64,000 nt of DNA from positions 84,951,114-85,015,113 of the forward strand of contig NC_090984.1 in the NCBI RefSeq assembly GCF_041146395.1, in the 5' to 3' direction. Below the pieces are notes generated by a model. That model was not told the DNA's origin, did no database searches, and was given only the letters and a program-made list of their open reading frames with translations. The stretch is from Eulemur rufifrons. Lineage: Eukaryota > Chordata > Mammalia > Primates > Lemuridae. Positions within the stretch are counted from its first letter, which is position 1. Every line of letters begins with the position of its first letter. Position numbers and translations under genes: made by a program. Positions 1 to 11,834 of the stretch are shown here, piece after piece.

Positions 1-4
1 GCAG

Positions 5-178
5 CCTGGGCATTGGGACTTTTGTCCCTTAAGGTGTGTATCATGTACCTGCAGCATCTGCATCACCTGGGAGGTGTTACAAATGCAGAATCCCAGGCTC
101 CGTCCCAGCTCCGCTGCATTAGAATTTGCATTTCAACAGGCTCCCTAGGTATACGACATTAAAGTCTGAGAAGCACAA
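5..178 (+). mobile_element. MER5A-like hAT-Charlie MITE
   Basis: A short non-autonomous DNA transposon of the hAT-Charlie group. It shows the diagnostic run 'gcatcacctgggag', then 'aaatgcagaatcccaggc', then 'agaatttgcattt' and 'aggctccctaggt', and ends near 'taaagtctgagaagcac', which matches the terminal inverted repeat. Order and orientation follow the MER5A consensus as I remember it. The copy is diverged and has no coding capacity. Two more members of this family lie at about 22.9 and 59.8 kb in the same orientation. Confidence 0.78.
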
Positions 179-179
179 G

Positions 180-3100
180 CCCTCTTAGCCTGACGTGTCC
201 AAATGTCACCTGAAAATGGAAGTGATTTAATTCTGTAGCTGAATAATGAATTGATCCAGAGACTGCTGGAACCCACTGGGTAGTGTCTAGAAAAGGTCTT
301 TGTTATTTTGAAAACAAAAACTTTACTGCCACTGAGGTCATTTCTATAAAGGCAGAATTCGTGGAGTATGGCTGGGAACACCTGGGAGCCTCACAAATCT
401 GCTGTGGATTCTGAGCTCTGCAAGGTTAGATGAAGATACAGTGAAAAAGTGGCCACAGATGTGCTATACTCCTGTGTCCAGTCCTTGGTGTGATTCCTCA
501 ACACACCCTCAGTGGATCCGTCTCTTAGGGACAGACTCAGTATCCCAGCTCATGAGGCCGATGTGTAAAAACAAGCCATAGAGGATTTGCAGTGATTTAT
601 AGTGAGAAATATGACTGCCACTGGGCTTTCTCTCCCTGCAGACAGGCAGACTCAGATGAAAAGGCAAATCCTAAGCAGAAGATTGCCTGGTGGGCATGGG
701 TTCTGCACTAGGGGAGTGGGGTGAATGCAAAGAGTTATGTTGCAGGTTTGGGTGTTTTCTGTGGCCCCCACTGGATTGTCAGCCCTGTGAGGGCAGGGAC
801 CTGTTCTGTCCACTGGCTTTTCTCCCAGCACCCACGAGTGTACCAGCCCTGCCAGGGCTTGCCTGGGTTTCACCCGTGTGTCCCCAAGCACTTTCCTTGC
901 TCTGTTTCCGTGTCAGGCCAGCTCCTTTTCTTCTGAGATCTTAATGTCCTGGATGCTGGTCTGCACACCTATTCCAGGTATCAGTCCTGTGTTTTATCTC
1001 TCAGAGGGCCATTGTATTTTTCCCATTTCTAGCTTCTCCATAGAGCCTCAGTGTCATCTTCATGAACTTTGCAAATTGTTTTTAGTTTCGCAGAGCCCAC
1101 TTTCATTTTTTCAAACCCCCTGAGCAGGTTGGAGAGCATTTATATTCACAGCCAAGTTTAATCCAGATCAGTGAATATTGGAATATAGGTAGGGGATCCC
1201 AATCTATCAATATAACCAATAACTCTGAGGACAACTCCATTAAGAAATAGCTTGGACATCAGTGAAAAGGGAGGAAAAGTGTAAAAGATGATTCCAAAGT
1301 ATTAATTCTTGGCTGCTGGAAAAATGATGGCTAATTCTGTTGGTGGAAACGAACCAAGGTAAGGATCAGTTGTGGGGGGAACAAGGATGGGCTTGATTCG
1401 GACTTGCTGAATTTGAGGTAAGATGGGTGTCCACGTAGAAATGTTCTGAACCCAGCTGGGGGCTCACAACATGGAAGGTCCTGGTTATTACCTCAAAACC
1501 TCTTTCAGAGTCTCTTGACCTGGCATGTTCTCATTCCTTCCATTCTTCCTGAAACATTAGAAGGAATTGGACTATGGCTGCCCAAGGCCCCTTCTCCTCT
1601 GACTTAACCAGGAGGAAAATGAAAAGGGTATTTCTGTTTTCCTAAGAACTTAGTGTGAGGAGACAATCTAATAGATGGTATCTGAGAGGAACCAGTTTGA
1701 TTTCATCCACTCCTATTTAATTTCTGTTATGTTGTCTCCAATCACATGATAACTCACATGTCAGTGTGCAACGTGGGAAGGAAAAAGACATCAAACATCA
1801 CTGAATGGCTCAGTACTTCTCTTCTGGAACCACCTCCAAAGACCCTTATTACCAAACCCTGACTGAGCCAAGGAGCCCGAGCAGTACTGATGTGAGACCT
1901 TTTGAAGAGCACCTGCTCTGACATCTATTTCAATGCTAGCAGGAAATTTCAGAAACAACCAGTTCAACTGAGCAGAAATGATGTGCTACCTGAGGTTTGA
2001 TAAAAACCCTACAGTTGAAACCTAGAAAGTGAATGCAATTTTCTCTCTGAGTCTCTTGTGACTGTTAATAGACTTTGAGGACCGACCGAACTGGCAAGAA
2101 AGCAAATAGTTTTACTCATATGGCTATACAGGTATCCTCAACTACTAAATTATGAGCACCACAATTACTTTCTAATAGAAAGGGCAACCTAGGAAAAGAG
2201 ATTTTGTCGTAAAGTGACCATAATAACTAAAACATGAAGGATACAGCAAAGATATACAGCAGTTTTTTGGTTTTTTTTTTAAGTATCAGAAAAATAAATA
2301 CAACTTTTCAGAGTGCTTTACAAATGTAAGGATTTTGTCAACTAATAGAAATCTTTGGAACACATATCTGGAGTGACAGCAATGGTTAGTCTGTTTGTGC
2401 TTTAGGATGAATTAGATGACGTGAGTTTGCTTTCTTTGACCACTGTACTACTACAGCAATAGCACCCCCTCATTTCTTTTTTGACACCTACCATTTGTTG
2501 GTGGATGGCTTCCTTTGTCCCCCCCTCTCCCCCAGCTCACTCCCCTATATCCCAAAAATTTTTCAGGAGATTAGGTAACCTCCAAAACTGACAATGATAG
2601 TGATTTGCTAATTCTATAAATATTTCTGTAAACTTGACTCCAGCGAGACATAATTTCAGCCATTGGAGTAATGGGCTCTCCCGCTGTTGCATACATTCAG
2701 ACCGAAAGCTCTCTGACTTGCTGAGCAATTACTCCCACGTTTCTGCTTTGTGGCATTCTGTCACTAGTCTTCCCTACACTAGGTGTGAGGTTGTAGGGAA
2801 CGTAACATAAACATTGCCATTCTGAAATTGGCCACCCGAAAGTTCAGCAGTGAAAATAGCAAGAATAAGTTTCCTTCCAGAACCTGGAAAAGCCATTTTG
2901 CTTTGTTTTGTGAACCCAGGTGGGACTTGTTTATTGACAAACTGTGAGTCTTCTGATCACCAGGTGATGTTTACAAAATGAAATGTTAAATCCTTTCACA
3001 TCTCTTTAAAAATCTATCCCCGAATCTGTAAGTCTTGGAGAAAGGGTTACATAGTTAAGTAGTTACCGGTTAGAAATGTAAAGCACTCAGAAAGTACCTA

Positions 3101-4085
3101 AGGAATAGAGCTTTATAGTAAATAATTTTTAAAAATTAAAATTTTGAGTTCCCCTGTGCAGCTTTGTTCATTAGGAATGTTCTGCTCATGACACTAATGG
3201 TCACTCTTGCTTGACTTTCCTTACTTTCTTCCCTGCTTCACCTTCCCATGCATTGGACCTCCAAATGATCCCACTCCGGTTTAATGTCTCTTGACCTCTG
3301 CTTAAAAACTTCTAGTTGTTTCTGAAGCATGCTAAGCAAAGTCTGTGTTTAGCGCCTGACAAAGGCATGGTATTAACTGTGGGCCATACTTATGGCAGCT
3401 CTACTGCTAGGGGTGTGTGTGTCTGTGTGTATCTGAGTTATCTTGTCCTTTTAAACCTCCAGGTTACAGGAGGTCAGGAAAGGTAGTTGCTCTACTTTAA
3501 TTAACATCCCATTTTAGCACCTGCTACAGGGTCATTAACACACTAAAAGTTAGATGTTAGAGTTTCTCTCTTCTCCATCTGAATTTCACTTTCTGCAGAA
3601 TACTGTATTTCTTTCAGGCTAATCTATATTTTAATGGCCTCAAAATTGTCAATTGAGATGGTAATTAGTTCTAATTTAGTGTTAATGCTATGAACATAGA
3701 GTAAGAAGCTAATTGACATGGCATACTACCAACTAGCATTTTATGAACTAAAACTTCTTATCTCTTGCACAACAGTGAGTGATCTCATTATGAAGGTACC
3801 ATTTAGGAAGAAGAGCTGCTTTGCCTACGAGTGTCCTGTACCTTGTGGATGCATTGCTGATTGCTTGGTGATGGCCGACTGCTTTGACTTTCCAAGTTGA
3901 ACTGCTGTCCCTTAAACCACTTTTGGGAAATTGGTCTAAAAACCTATATGCATATTTGGTTAGCACATTTTTGTTTTTAGTTGCAAGTGTTTTTCCTACT
4001 AGATAAAAGAAACTCCTAAGGAGGCTGAAGAGTGTACAAAGCAGGAGAACCTCCATTCTCTATGTTCAACACATCTAGATTCTAG
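180..4085. other. Mostly unique non-coding sequence
   Basis: I recognise no gene and, apart from a short L2-like patch near 780, no clear mobile element in this stretch. Open frames are all under 105 codons, overlap on both strands and show no domain. There is a T-run near 2269, a short GT-rich stretch near 3414 and an isolated CRE-like octamer 'tgacgtga' at 2418-2425. The base composition is AT-leaning and typical of primate intergenic or intronic DNA. Confidence 0.6.
775..850 (+). mobile_element. L2 3' end fragment
   Basis: The wording 'ctgtgagggcagggacc' followed by 'ctgttctgtccactggc' matches the 3' untranslated tail of LINE-2, where a 'gagggcagggaccttgtct' phrase precedes the terminal 'cctggcacatag' block. 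Only this short piece is recognisable and the terminal part is lost, so a chance match is possible. Confidence 0.4.
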
Positions 4086-4109
4086 GAGAATAGCAATACA
4101 TTCGCTGAA

Positions 4110-4250
4110 CAGTACTTAATAGTTTATAGAAGACTTTTTACATATATGACTTCATCTGATCCTCATAATATAATAATTGGGGCCAGGGCAGGTATTATTA
4201 TGCCCATTTTAGAGCTAAGTGGTAGAGCCAAGTCAAGGCCTTGAATCTTC
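4110..4250 (-). mobile_element. MIR SINE fragment
   Basis: In reverse orientation the order of MIR blocks is visible: 'gacttcatctgatcctcat', then a 'ggtattattatgcccatttta' type core, then 'gagctaagtggtagagcc'. The copy is eroded and lacks the tRNA-related promoter end. MIRs are ancient mammalian SINEs mobilised by L2. Confidence 0.55.
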
Positions 4251-4548
4251 TCCTTCCTGCTCCCAACTTTTTTTCCCCTATTACATCTTATTTCTTTGAT
4301 CTGTTTATCCACACCATCTTATTGTGTAATTCTAAGCAATTGCTATTTCCTTAAAAATTCAGAAAAATTACATAATCATAACTCAATTAACTCATCACTT
4401 TTTACCTGCCCACTCCCAGACACTTGAGTCAACAAATCTTACTTTTTGTACTTACTCTCTCCTAGCTGAAGCACCGAAAAACTGTCTTGGAAGAAGAGGT
4501 AAAAAAGGACAGAAAGTAAAGAGAAGCAGGTCGAGGAGTGCTTCTGAC

Positions 4549-4580
4549 TTTAAAAAAAAGAAAGAAAGAAAGAAAGAAAA
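4549..4580. repeat. (AAAG)n microsatellite
   Basis: A run of A is followed by about five uninterrupted 'aaag' units. It could be the degraded tail of an old retroposon, but the upstream sequence is not recognisable as one. It is a simple length-variable repeat. Confidence 0.85.
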
Positions 4581-5424
4581 TTGTCTCCTTGCTACCCAAA
4601 ATGTGAATTCTAAGGTTAGCCCAGAGTCATTTTTCAAGGATGCAGCCTGTCAGTTACATTTGTTGCTCCCGGGCTGATTTTGTCCTGGACTAGCCTACCA
4701 GAACTTTCTTTGGTTCATTCATGAGAAGATCTGGCTCCTGAATATCTAGCTTGCAGACAGTCTTAATCCCTGGTTTGTGTTTGTGCGTCTGTTTGATTGA
4801 GATTTACCTTTTAGATGGATTCCTTAGAAGCGCCATCGCCCCCAGAAGGCAGAGAGGAAAACAATGACGGGAGAATGTAACGAGTCAGCTCTGCTTTGTG
4901 TGAGCGGCTCTGCTACCGTGTGGGCGGGGTAGAAGTCATTGTCCAAGATGAGGTCTCTGGGTTACCAAGCGCTTTCTTTCATCCTCCTTTGCCTTCCTCC
5001 GGCCCCTTTAAACCACTGGGAGATGAGAGAGCCGGAGTTCTATTTGTGTCTCTCTGTTAGTTTATTTGTAAACTGCAGGCCAAAAAGTAATATTATGTAT
5101 AAAAATCAGACTAGACAATTGCTCGTTTCATGCAGAGAGAGGGTTTTAAAGGAAATCAGCTGACTTCCTGACTTGCTGAATGAAGTGTGAGTTTTAGTTT
5201 CTGTCCCGTTAGGAAATGACATGTGAATAGAGTACTTGTATAAGCAGGCTTTTATTTTTGTCAGTGGTTGGAAATTTGGGAAAAAGAGAAGAGAGGTCTG
5301 TTTATTTTAGCATATCAAGATTTGTTTCTGGGGTACAAAGGCAGAAATGGGTATCTCAGTCCTTTGGTGGTCTCGGGCCCTGAAATTCCATTTCCTCTGC
5401 TCTCTTTCTGTCCAGAGTTGTTGG

Positions 5425-5438
5425 ATTGCCATAGCAAC
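5425..5438. promoter_or_regulatory. Candidate RFX X-box
   Basis: The 14-mer 'attgccatagcaac' fits the palindromic RFX-family X-box pattern GTNRCC-NN-RGYAAC with one mismatch, at the first base. RFX factors bind such sites in ciliary promoters and in many conserved non-coding elements. The site is not inside a recognisable repeat. A single motif match can be chance, so functional status is unproven. Confidence 0.4.
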
Positions 5439-5902
5439 GTGACTCCTCCCCCACAACCCTGTAAGAGTAACTGGTTACAGATTTAGCAGCAAGTCAGGCC
5501 AAGATCAAAATCCAAATATAGGGCCCTGATCACAGAAAGTGGGAGGACTGAGGCCGAGAACTGCTCTGTGCTCCACTCAGGCTGCAAGTGAAGTGACAGG
5601 CACTTTGCCCTGATGGTCTAGTGGTGCTGCTCCAAAACCCCGCCAGCCACGGCCAGCTGGACTGCCATGCCACACAGGGGACTGCACCCAGGACCGCAGT
5701 TGGATAAGTGCATGGATGAAGAATATTTCACACAGCAGTGTAACCCTGTGTCAAATGAAAATTGCTGGTACTCTGAAAGTCAAGCATGAGACTGTTGGGC
5801 AAGCAACTATAGGGATAGGCATTGAGTAGGTGCTACAAAAATAAAGGTGCTCTGTCCCCAAGAATTCTTCCCAGAGGAGTCTTTGGGGCGGTATAGGTGA
5901 TG

Positions 5903-6150
5903 ATAATCATAACAATTGCTTGTATTGATTGAGGACTATGCACCAGGCATTGTAACCACTTTATAACTTGCTTAATCCTCCTAGCTACCCTTTGAGATAG
6001 GTGCCGTTATTTTACAGATAAGGAAATTGAGGCACAGAGAACTTACTGAACTTCCTCAAAATTAATATAGTTTGTAAGTGGCTGAGTGGGATTCAACCCT
6101 CTGCAGTGTGGCTCTTGAATCCATGTTCTTGATTCTCACAATACTGCCTC
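5903..6150 (-). mobile_element. MIR SINE, near full length
   Basis: Read in reverse, all MIR blocks appear in order. There is a 'gaggactatgcaccaggcattg' type LINE-related end, 'cttaatcctcctagctaccc', then 'ttttacagataaggaaattg' with 'aggcacagagaac'. These are followed by 'ggctgagtgggattcaaccc' and a terminal 'cacaatactgcctc'. This is one of the better preserved MIR copies here. Confidence 0.85.
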
Positions 6151-6249
6151 TAATGGATCTTCACGTATCCTCTCGGGGCCTCCTAAGTAGAGTGTTCAAG
6201 GAAACTTAACTGAAGTTTTTGCTTTTGTTTTTTTAACACAAATATCACT

Positions 6250-6700
6250 GTAGGCTGAATTGTGTCCCCTAAAAATGTCGAAGTCCTAACCCCCAGTAGC
6301 TATGAATGTGACCTTATTTGGAAAGAGGGTGTTTGCAGATGTAATCAAGTTAAGACGAGGTCATTAGGGTGGGCCCTACTCCAACCTGACTCGTATCCTT
6401 GTAAGAAGAGGAAAACGCCATGTGAAGAGAGATGCGCTGGGAGGATGTCCCGTGACAACAGAGGCAGAGATTGGAGTGATGCACCTGCAGGCTAAGCAAC
6501 ACTAGGACTCAAGGCCACCACCAGGAGCCAGAAAGAGGCAAGGAAGGAGTCTACTGTGTCTCAGAGGGAGTATGCCCTGCTGACACCTTGACTTTAGACA
6601 ACTTGATTTGTTTCCAGAACTGTGAGATGATACATTTCAGTTGTTTTAAGTCACCCAGTTTGTGGTATTTTGTTACAGCCACCCTAGGAAGCTAATACAA
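6250..6700 (+). mobile_element. Solo LTR of the MaLR (MLT1/MST) class
   Basis: The element opens with 'tgtaggctgaattgtgtccc', continues through 'aagtcctaacccccagtagc', 'gaccttatttggaaagagg', 'gcagatgtaatcaagttaa', 'ggtcattagggtgggccc' and 'cttgtaagaagagg', and closes with 'agtcacccagtttgtggta' and 'aagctaatacaa'. This order is that of mammalian apparent LTR retrotransposons (ERVL-MaLR). It is a solitary LTR with no internal region nearby. The exact subfamily is uncertain and no clean 5-bp target duplication is visible. A small frame inside it has no meaning as a gene. Confidence 0.75.
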
Positions 6701-7299
6701 GTATGTTCTTATTGTACCAGGTTCAGTCAGTCCCAAGGCACACAGTGATACATGAACGTTCCATTTCGTCACTCCCTTTCCCTCTTACTGGTAACTGCTA
6801 GTGACAATTTGTCTTTTTTCTATGTGTACATATTTATGCTAGTTTTTACATAATGGGCCTATATTATTAATATATGCATTTTTCTGCAACGTTTTTTCTT
6901 TAAAGCTTGCTGGTAGTTCTTGGAGATCTCTAAGTCTTTGGCTTTAAAAATGTTTAATTGTGGTAAGTACAATTTACCATCTTAACCATTTTTAAGTGCA
7001 CAGTTTAGTGGTATTAAGTACATTCACATTGTTGTGCAACCATCACCACCATCCATCTCCAGAACTCTTTATCTTGCAAAAATAAACTATGTGTATGCAT
7101 TAAACAATCACTCCCCATTACCACCCACCCCGGGGCCAACCACCATTTCACTTTCTGTCTCTGTGAATTTGACTACTCTAGGTACCTTATATAGGTGGAA
7201 TCATACGGTATTTGTCTTTAGGTCTGATTTATTTCACTTAGCATAATGTCTTCAGGCTTTATCCATGTTGTAGCATGTATCAGAATCTTCTTCCTTTCT

Positions 7300-8117
<818 letters not shown>

Positions 8118-8406
8118 ATGTATATCTTCTTTGGGGAAATGTCTATCAAGTCCTTGGCCAATTATTTAATTCGAGTTGCCTTTCGTTGTTGCACGTTGTA
8201 GGAGTTCTTTATATATTCTGGATATTAACCCCTTATCAGATATATGTCTAAGTCTGTAGCTTTTAAACTTTTGATCTCTCTCCACCAGCTGAGAATGCAT
8301 TGGTGGTGATAGTGGGGAGGGCATTGTTTTCCCATCTCAGGCTTCTAGGATAGGTTGTAGCAAGAGGTATTTCACTTTGGCAAGTTTCCTAACAGAGGAA
8401 GCAACA

Positions 8407-9001
8407 TGTATTAGTCAGGGTTTTCTGGAGAAACAGAACCAATAGGATGTGTGTGTGTATATTTCGTAATAAATACTATTATGTATTTATAATTTATAGT
8501 CTATATTTATAATTATAACATATATTATACATAACACAATGTTATAGCAATATAATCTAATTACAGTATAACATATACTCTAATACATATTATAAGGAAT
8601 TGGCTCACATAATTGTGAAGGCTGACAAGAGCCATCAGCAGTCAGTAAGCTGGGGGTCCAGGAGAGCTGAGGATGTAGTTCTAGTCCGAAAGCTGATAGG
8701 CTCAAGACTCAGGAAAAGCCAAGGTTTCAGTTTAAGTCCAAAGGCAGGAAAAGGTCAATGCCCCAGTTCAAGGGCAGTCGAGCAGGAGGGATTCTCCCTT
8801 ACTTGAGGGAGGATCAGCTTTTTTGTTCTATCCAGGCCTTCAGCTCGTTTGGTGAAGCCCACCCACATTAGGGAGAGCAATCTGCTTTACTCAGCCCACT
8901 GATGTAAATGCTAATCTCATCCAAAAATATCCTCATAGTAACATCTAGAATAATGTTTGACCAAATATCTGGGCACCCTGTGGCCCAGTCAAGTTGACAC
9001 A
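8407..9001 (-). mobile_element. MLT2A-like ERVL solo LTR
   Basis: On the plus strand the element runs from 'tgtattagtcagggtt' to 'cagtcaagttgacaca'. These are the terminal ends of an MLT2-type LTR of the ERVL family in reverse orientation. Internal blocks agree: 'ggagaaacagaaccaatagg', 'aaggaattggctcaca', 'gaagcccacccacattaggg', 'gtttgaccaaatatctggg'. No internal retroviral sequence is adjacent, so it is a solo LTR left by recombination. The 5-bp target duplication is no longer recognisable. Confidence 0.85.
8448..8592. repeat. AT-rich simple sequence inside the MLT2A LTR
   Basis: A short GT stretch ('gtgtgtgtgtat') is followed by about 130 bases of almost pure A/T with repeated 'ataat', 'tataa' and 'acatat' motifs. 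It replaces the short polypurine/TATA-type segment expected at this point of the LTR and is an expansion of it. Confidence 0.75.
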
Positions 9002-9649
9002 TAAAACTAATAATCACATAGCACTAATAAATGATGCCGTCCTCCTCTGCCTCTGCTAATTAGTTTGAAAATGAAGGACATTCTCAGAGTCGTCATTTTC
9101 CTGTAGGTTTTGTGGTTTGAGTCTGTTACTGAGCTCATTCCTTTTGCATGTGGAGGTATGCCCAGACAGTGCAGCTCTGGAGGGCTCACGGTGGTCGGTT
9201 CTAGGGCAGATATTTTCTGTAGCATTGTGTGGCCTCAAAGAGGGAGTTTTCCTTTTAGCAAATCAACAATAATTTTTATAACCCCAAATTACTTAAATAA
9301 TAACTGAAACTTTGTACACAATAGCCTTTCAATTTAGAAATTTATCTCATGTTTTTAAAGACTGGAGCTGTTTTCTGCTTCTTGCCCATTTTCAGCATTT
9401 TTGTGACTCTGTATAACCTGAAATTAAATCCCTTGGGACCTGGGACTTATCATAGTGAGTGTTGCTTATTCAGAATCTTAACTTTCAGTGTTGGTGTGAA
9501 TAGTATAAGAATATTCTTTGGGCCAAGATCTTAATTTTTCATACTAAGAAACTTACTTGTTGGTCTAAAGCATTAACAACTTTTGTACATTTTTGGTAAA
9601 GAAGGTTCTTCCTGTTTTAACTCTCTGATTGTCTCAGCCCCGGATTCTT

Positions 9650-9782
9650 GGACACTAATTATTGTTCATTTGGAATTACTGTATACCGGGTAGCCTGCTA
9701 GATGTTGAGGCTGTGGCACTGAACTGTACACACAGAATCCCTGCCCTCGTGGAGCTTACATTCTAGTGAGGTCTAGTGAGCT
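9650..9782 (-). mobile_element. L2 3' end fragment
   Basis: Reverse-oriented L2 3' terminus. The phrase 'agaatccctgccctcgtgga' directly followed by 'gcttacattctagtgagg' is characteristic, with the eroded 'ggtagcctgctagatgttg' block before it. No other part of the element is present. Confidence 0.75.
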
Positions 9783-10050
9783 TACACAGCTAGTACAATG
9801 AATGTGCACTGCCAACCACCCTCCTCGACCCACTGCAAAGAACAACCAGATAATTTTAGATGATGACTCTGGTAGGGCCATTTAGTTGTTTGAATAGGTA
9901 GTATGTGTATGTTTGTATATACACAAAACTCAAAAGGCACGAAAGAATGTGCAGCAAAATGTAAGTCTTCTCCCACTCTTGCCCCTGGCCACCTATAGTT
10001 TACCTTTCCAGAGTAGCCACTGGTTTTTACATGTTTCACTATTGTTTTTT

Positions 10051-10359
10051 GTTTTGCTTTGTTTTATTTTTTAAGGGACAGAGTCTCTCTCTGTCATCCA
10101 GGTTGGATTGCAATGATCAGATGATAGCTCACTGTAACCTCAAACTCCTTGGTTCAAGTGATCCTTCCACCTCGGCCTCCCAAGTAGCTGGAAATACAGG
10201 TGTGCGCCACTATGCCCAGATAATATTTTAACTTTTTGTAGAGACAGAGTCTTGCTGTGTTGCCCAAGCTGGTCACAAACTCCTGGGCTTAAGTGATCTT
10301 CCCACCTTGGCCTCTCAAAGCACTGGGATTACAGGTGTTAGCCACCACTCCTTGTCCCC
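10051..10359 (-). mobile_element. AluJ-type Alu
   Basis: Reverse-oriented dimeric Alu, clearly more diverged than the lemur-type copies and lacking their diagnostic right monomer. It is flanked by a 10-bp target duplication 'attgtttttt' (10041-10050 and 10360-10369). It has interrupted an older L1. The many private changes fit an early primate AluJ. Confidence 0.85.
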
Positions 10360-10370
10360 ATTGTTTTTTA

Positions 10371-10455
10371 TATGTCTTTGTATACATGTATATTTATATA
10401 TTTATATATGTATACATATACATTTTTTAAAAAAAAAAAAAAAAAACAAACAAAC
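10371..10455. repeat. AT-rich microsatellite and poly(A)
   Basis: A stretch of 'tata/catgta' repeats leads into a run of 18 A (10429-10446) and then 'caaacaaac'. It lies inside the 3' UTR region of the surrounding L1 and has probably expanded there. Confidence 0.8.
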
Positions 10456-10599
10456 CAGAACTCCAAGAGTTTAAACTCTACCTACTTGTTCTGCACTTCA
10501 AATTTTTCACTTAACAGCCTGTCCTGGAAATCAGTCCATACCAGTATGGATATAATGCCTCATTCCTTTTGATGGCTGCATGGTATTCTACCATGGCAA

Positions 10600-10795
10600 T
10601 ATGTATCTGGAGGCAACACTGCATAGAGACCAAGAGCCTGGGCTGTGAATCCTTGATTTACCACTTACTAGCTATGCATCTTGGGCAAATTACTTAATCT
10701 CTGTCTTAACTTTCTTATCTAAAATAGAGCTTATATTAGTATTTAACTCATAAGTTTTTTGGATACATAGAAAATACCTGATGCATTTTATCTTT
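10600..10795 (+). mobile_element. MIR SINE
   Basis: Forward MIR blocks appear in order: 'agagaccaagagcctgggct', 'accacttactagctatgcat', 'cttgggcaaattacttaatc', then a degraded 'aaaatagagcttatattag' core. The flanking L1 sequence resumes at about 10800 with 'tatgtacaataatttattta', so the MIR lies within the L1. Confidence 0.75.
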
Positions 10796-11041
10796 CACTA
10801 TGTACAATAATTTATTTAAGGAGTTCCTATTGATGGACATTTAGGTTGTTGCCAACATTTTGCTATTAGAGGCAACACAGCAATGAATAATCCTATGATA
10901 TGTATCATTTCACACATGTACTAGTTTATATTTAGAATAAATTCTTAGAAGTAGAATGGGTGGGTCAAATGGCTAGATATGTGCATCTAGGTTTTGATGG
11001 ATATATGGGTCGTGCCAACCTACAATCTTAACCAAAAGTAT

Positions 11042-11085
11042 GGGTAGGGATGGGTATGGGTATGGGTAAGGATGGGTATGCGGGG
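11042..11085 (+). repeat. G-rich hexamer repeat, G-quadruplex motif
   Basis: Imperfect repeats of 'gggtat/gggta/ggat' give six GGG tracts with loops mostly 2-3 nt (starts 11042, 11047, 11052, 11058, 11064, 11074). This satisfies the usual intramolecular quadruplex rule. The units look like telomere-type hexamers but are too few and impure to be an interstitial telomere. Confidence 0.7.
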
Positions 11086-11225
11086 TGGAGGCAGGGGGCT
11101 ATTTTAGTTTGGGTGGTCAAGGATGTGGCATTGATATTAAATCCTAGATGTTGAGACAGAGCCAGACACATGAGGTCTGGGGTCACAACAGCTGCGGCTG
11201 TGTTCCAGGGCAGAAATGGCCCTGC

Positions 11226-11620
11226 TGTGTTCAAGGAAAAGCAGGCCAGTGTGGCTGAAGGCTGGCAGGTGTGGAGGAGCGTACCAGGCTGGGAGTAGGA
11301 CAGGAAGGCAGGGTTTGTATAGACCCTTCTTAGGACTGTGATCTAAGTGCAGTGGAAGCCATGAGAGGGTCTAAATGTTGGTTTATAAGATCACTGTGGT
11401 TGTGGGGTGGAGAGTAGACAGTGGGGCATGTAGAGGGAGGCAGGGAGACTAGTTAGGAGCTACTGCAGTGAGCCATGCCAGAGAGCATGGTTCTGGGGCG
11501 CCTGAGGGTGGGGCATGGAGATGGAGCAGGTGGAGGCTGCTGGCTGTAGAGATAGATTGAATATCAAGGACTTGGGGAGACATGGAGAGGTAGGACTCAA
11601 GGATCATGGTGCCCTGTTGG
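11226..11620 (-). mobile_element. L2 LINE fragment
   Basis: Reverse-oriented L2, recognised by 'aggccagtgtggctgaagg', 'ggaagccatgagagggtcta' and 'ggagactagttaggagctac', followed by 'tgcagtgagccatgcca'. The same blocks occur in the long copy at 12.5-14.0 kb. On the minus strand this is the end of the L2 open reading frame and the start of its 3' UTR. Confidence 0.7.
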
Positions 11621-11624
11621 CTCT

Positions 11625-11800
11625 GCCATGTACTTGAGCTATGACCCTGGGTAATGATCTCTCCTTGCCGTGCTTCACTATTATCTATAAAATGAGGAGA
11701 ATAATTTTACCATTCTCATATGGTGGTTTTGAATAAATGACTTAGTATATGTAAAATGCTTGGTGCATGCTGCATGAATGTCAGCTATTGTTATGTATAG
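11625..11800 (+). mobile_element. MIR SINE
   Basis: Forward MIR with 'ctgccatgtacttgagctat', 'ctataaaatgaggagaata', 'catatggtggttttgaataa' and 'tgtaaaatgcttggtgcatg'. The 5' tRNA-like head is missing or unrecognisable. Confidence 0.7.
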
Positions 11801-11834
11801 ATACTGGGAAGACTGGGGAAATACCAGGTGGGGA

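Larger units (their letters stand above)
4260..5900. other. Unique sequence with scattered CpGs and a GC-box
   Basis: No gene or transposon is recognised except the GAAA microsatellite near 4.55 kb. Around 4860-4930 there is a small cluster of CpGs and one GC-box of the Sp1 type ('gggcggggt', 4921-4930). That is slightly promoter-like but has no supported transcript. The X-box listed separately lies within this stretch. Confidence 0.5.
9880..11035 (-). mobile_element. Older L1M-type LINE-1 3' end, nested with Alu and MIR
   Basis: Reverse-oriented 3' UTR and ORF2-end sequence of an old L1 (L1ME-like). Landmarks are 'agtaagtcttctcccactc' type wording near 9960, 'ttttcacttaacagcctgtcc' near 10505, 'gatggctgcatggtattcta' near 10571, 'ctattgatggacatttaggt' near 10827 and 'agaagtagaatgggtgggtc' near 10947. 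It is interrupted by an Alu (10051-10359) and by a MIR (about 10600-10795). Divergence is higher than in the L1 at 6.9-8.3 kb, so it is probably older. Confidence 0.75.

Noticed and set aside
11041..11098. Interstitial telomeric repeat
   Set aside because: Units are 'gggtat'-like and impure, with few copies; the vertebrate TTAGGG unit is not present as an array.
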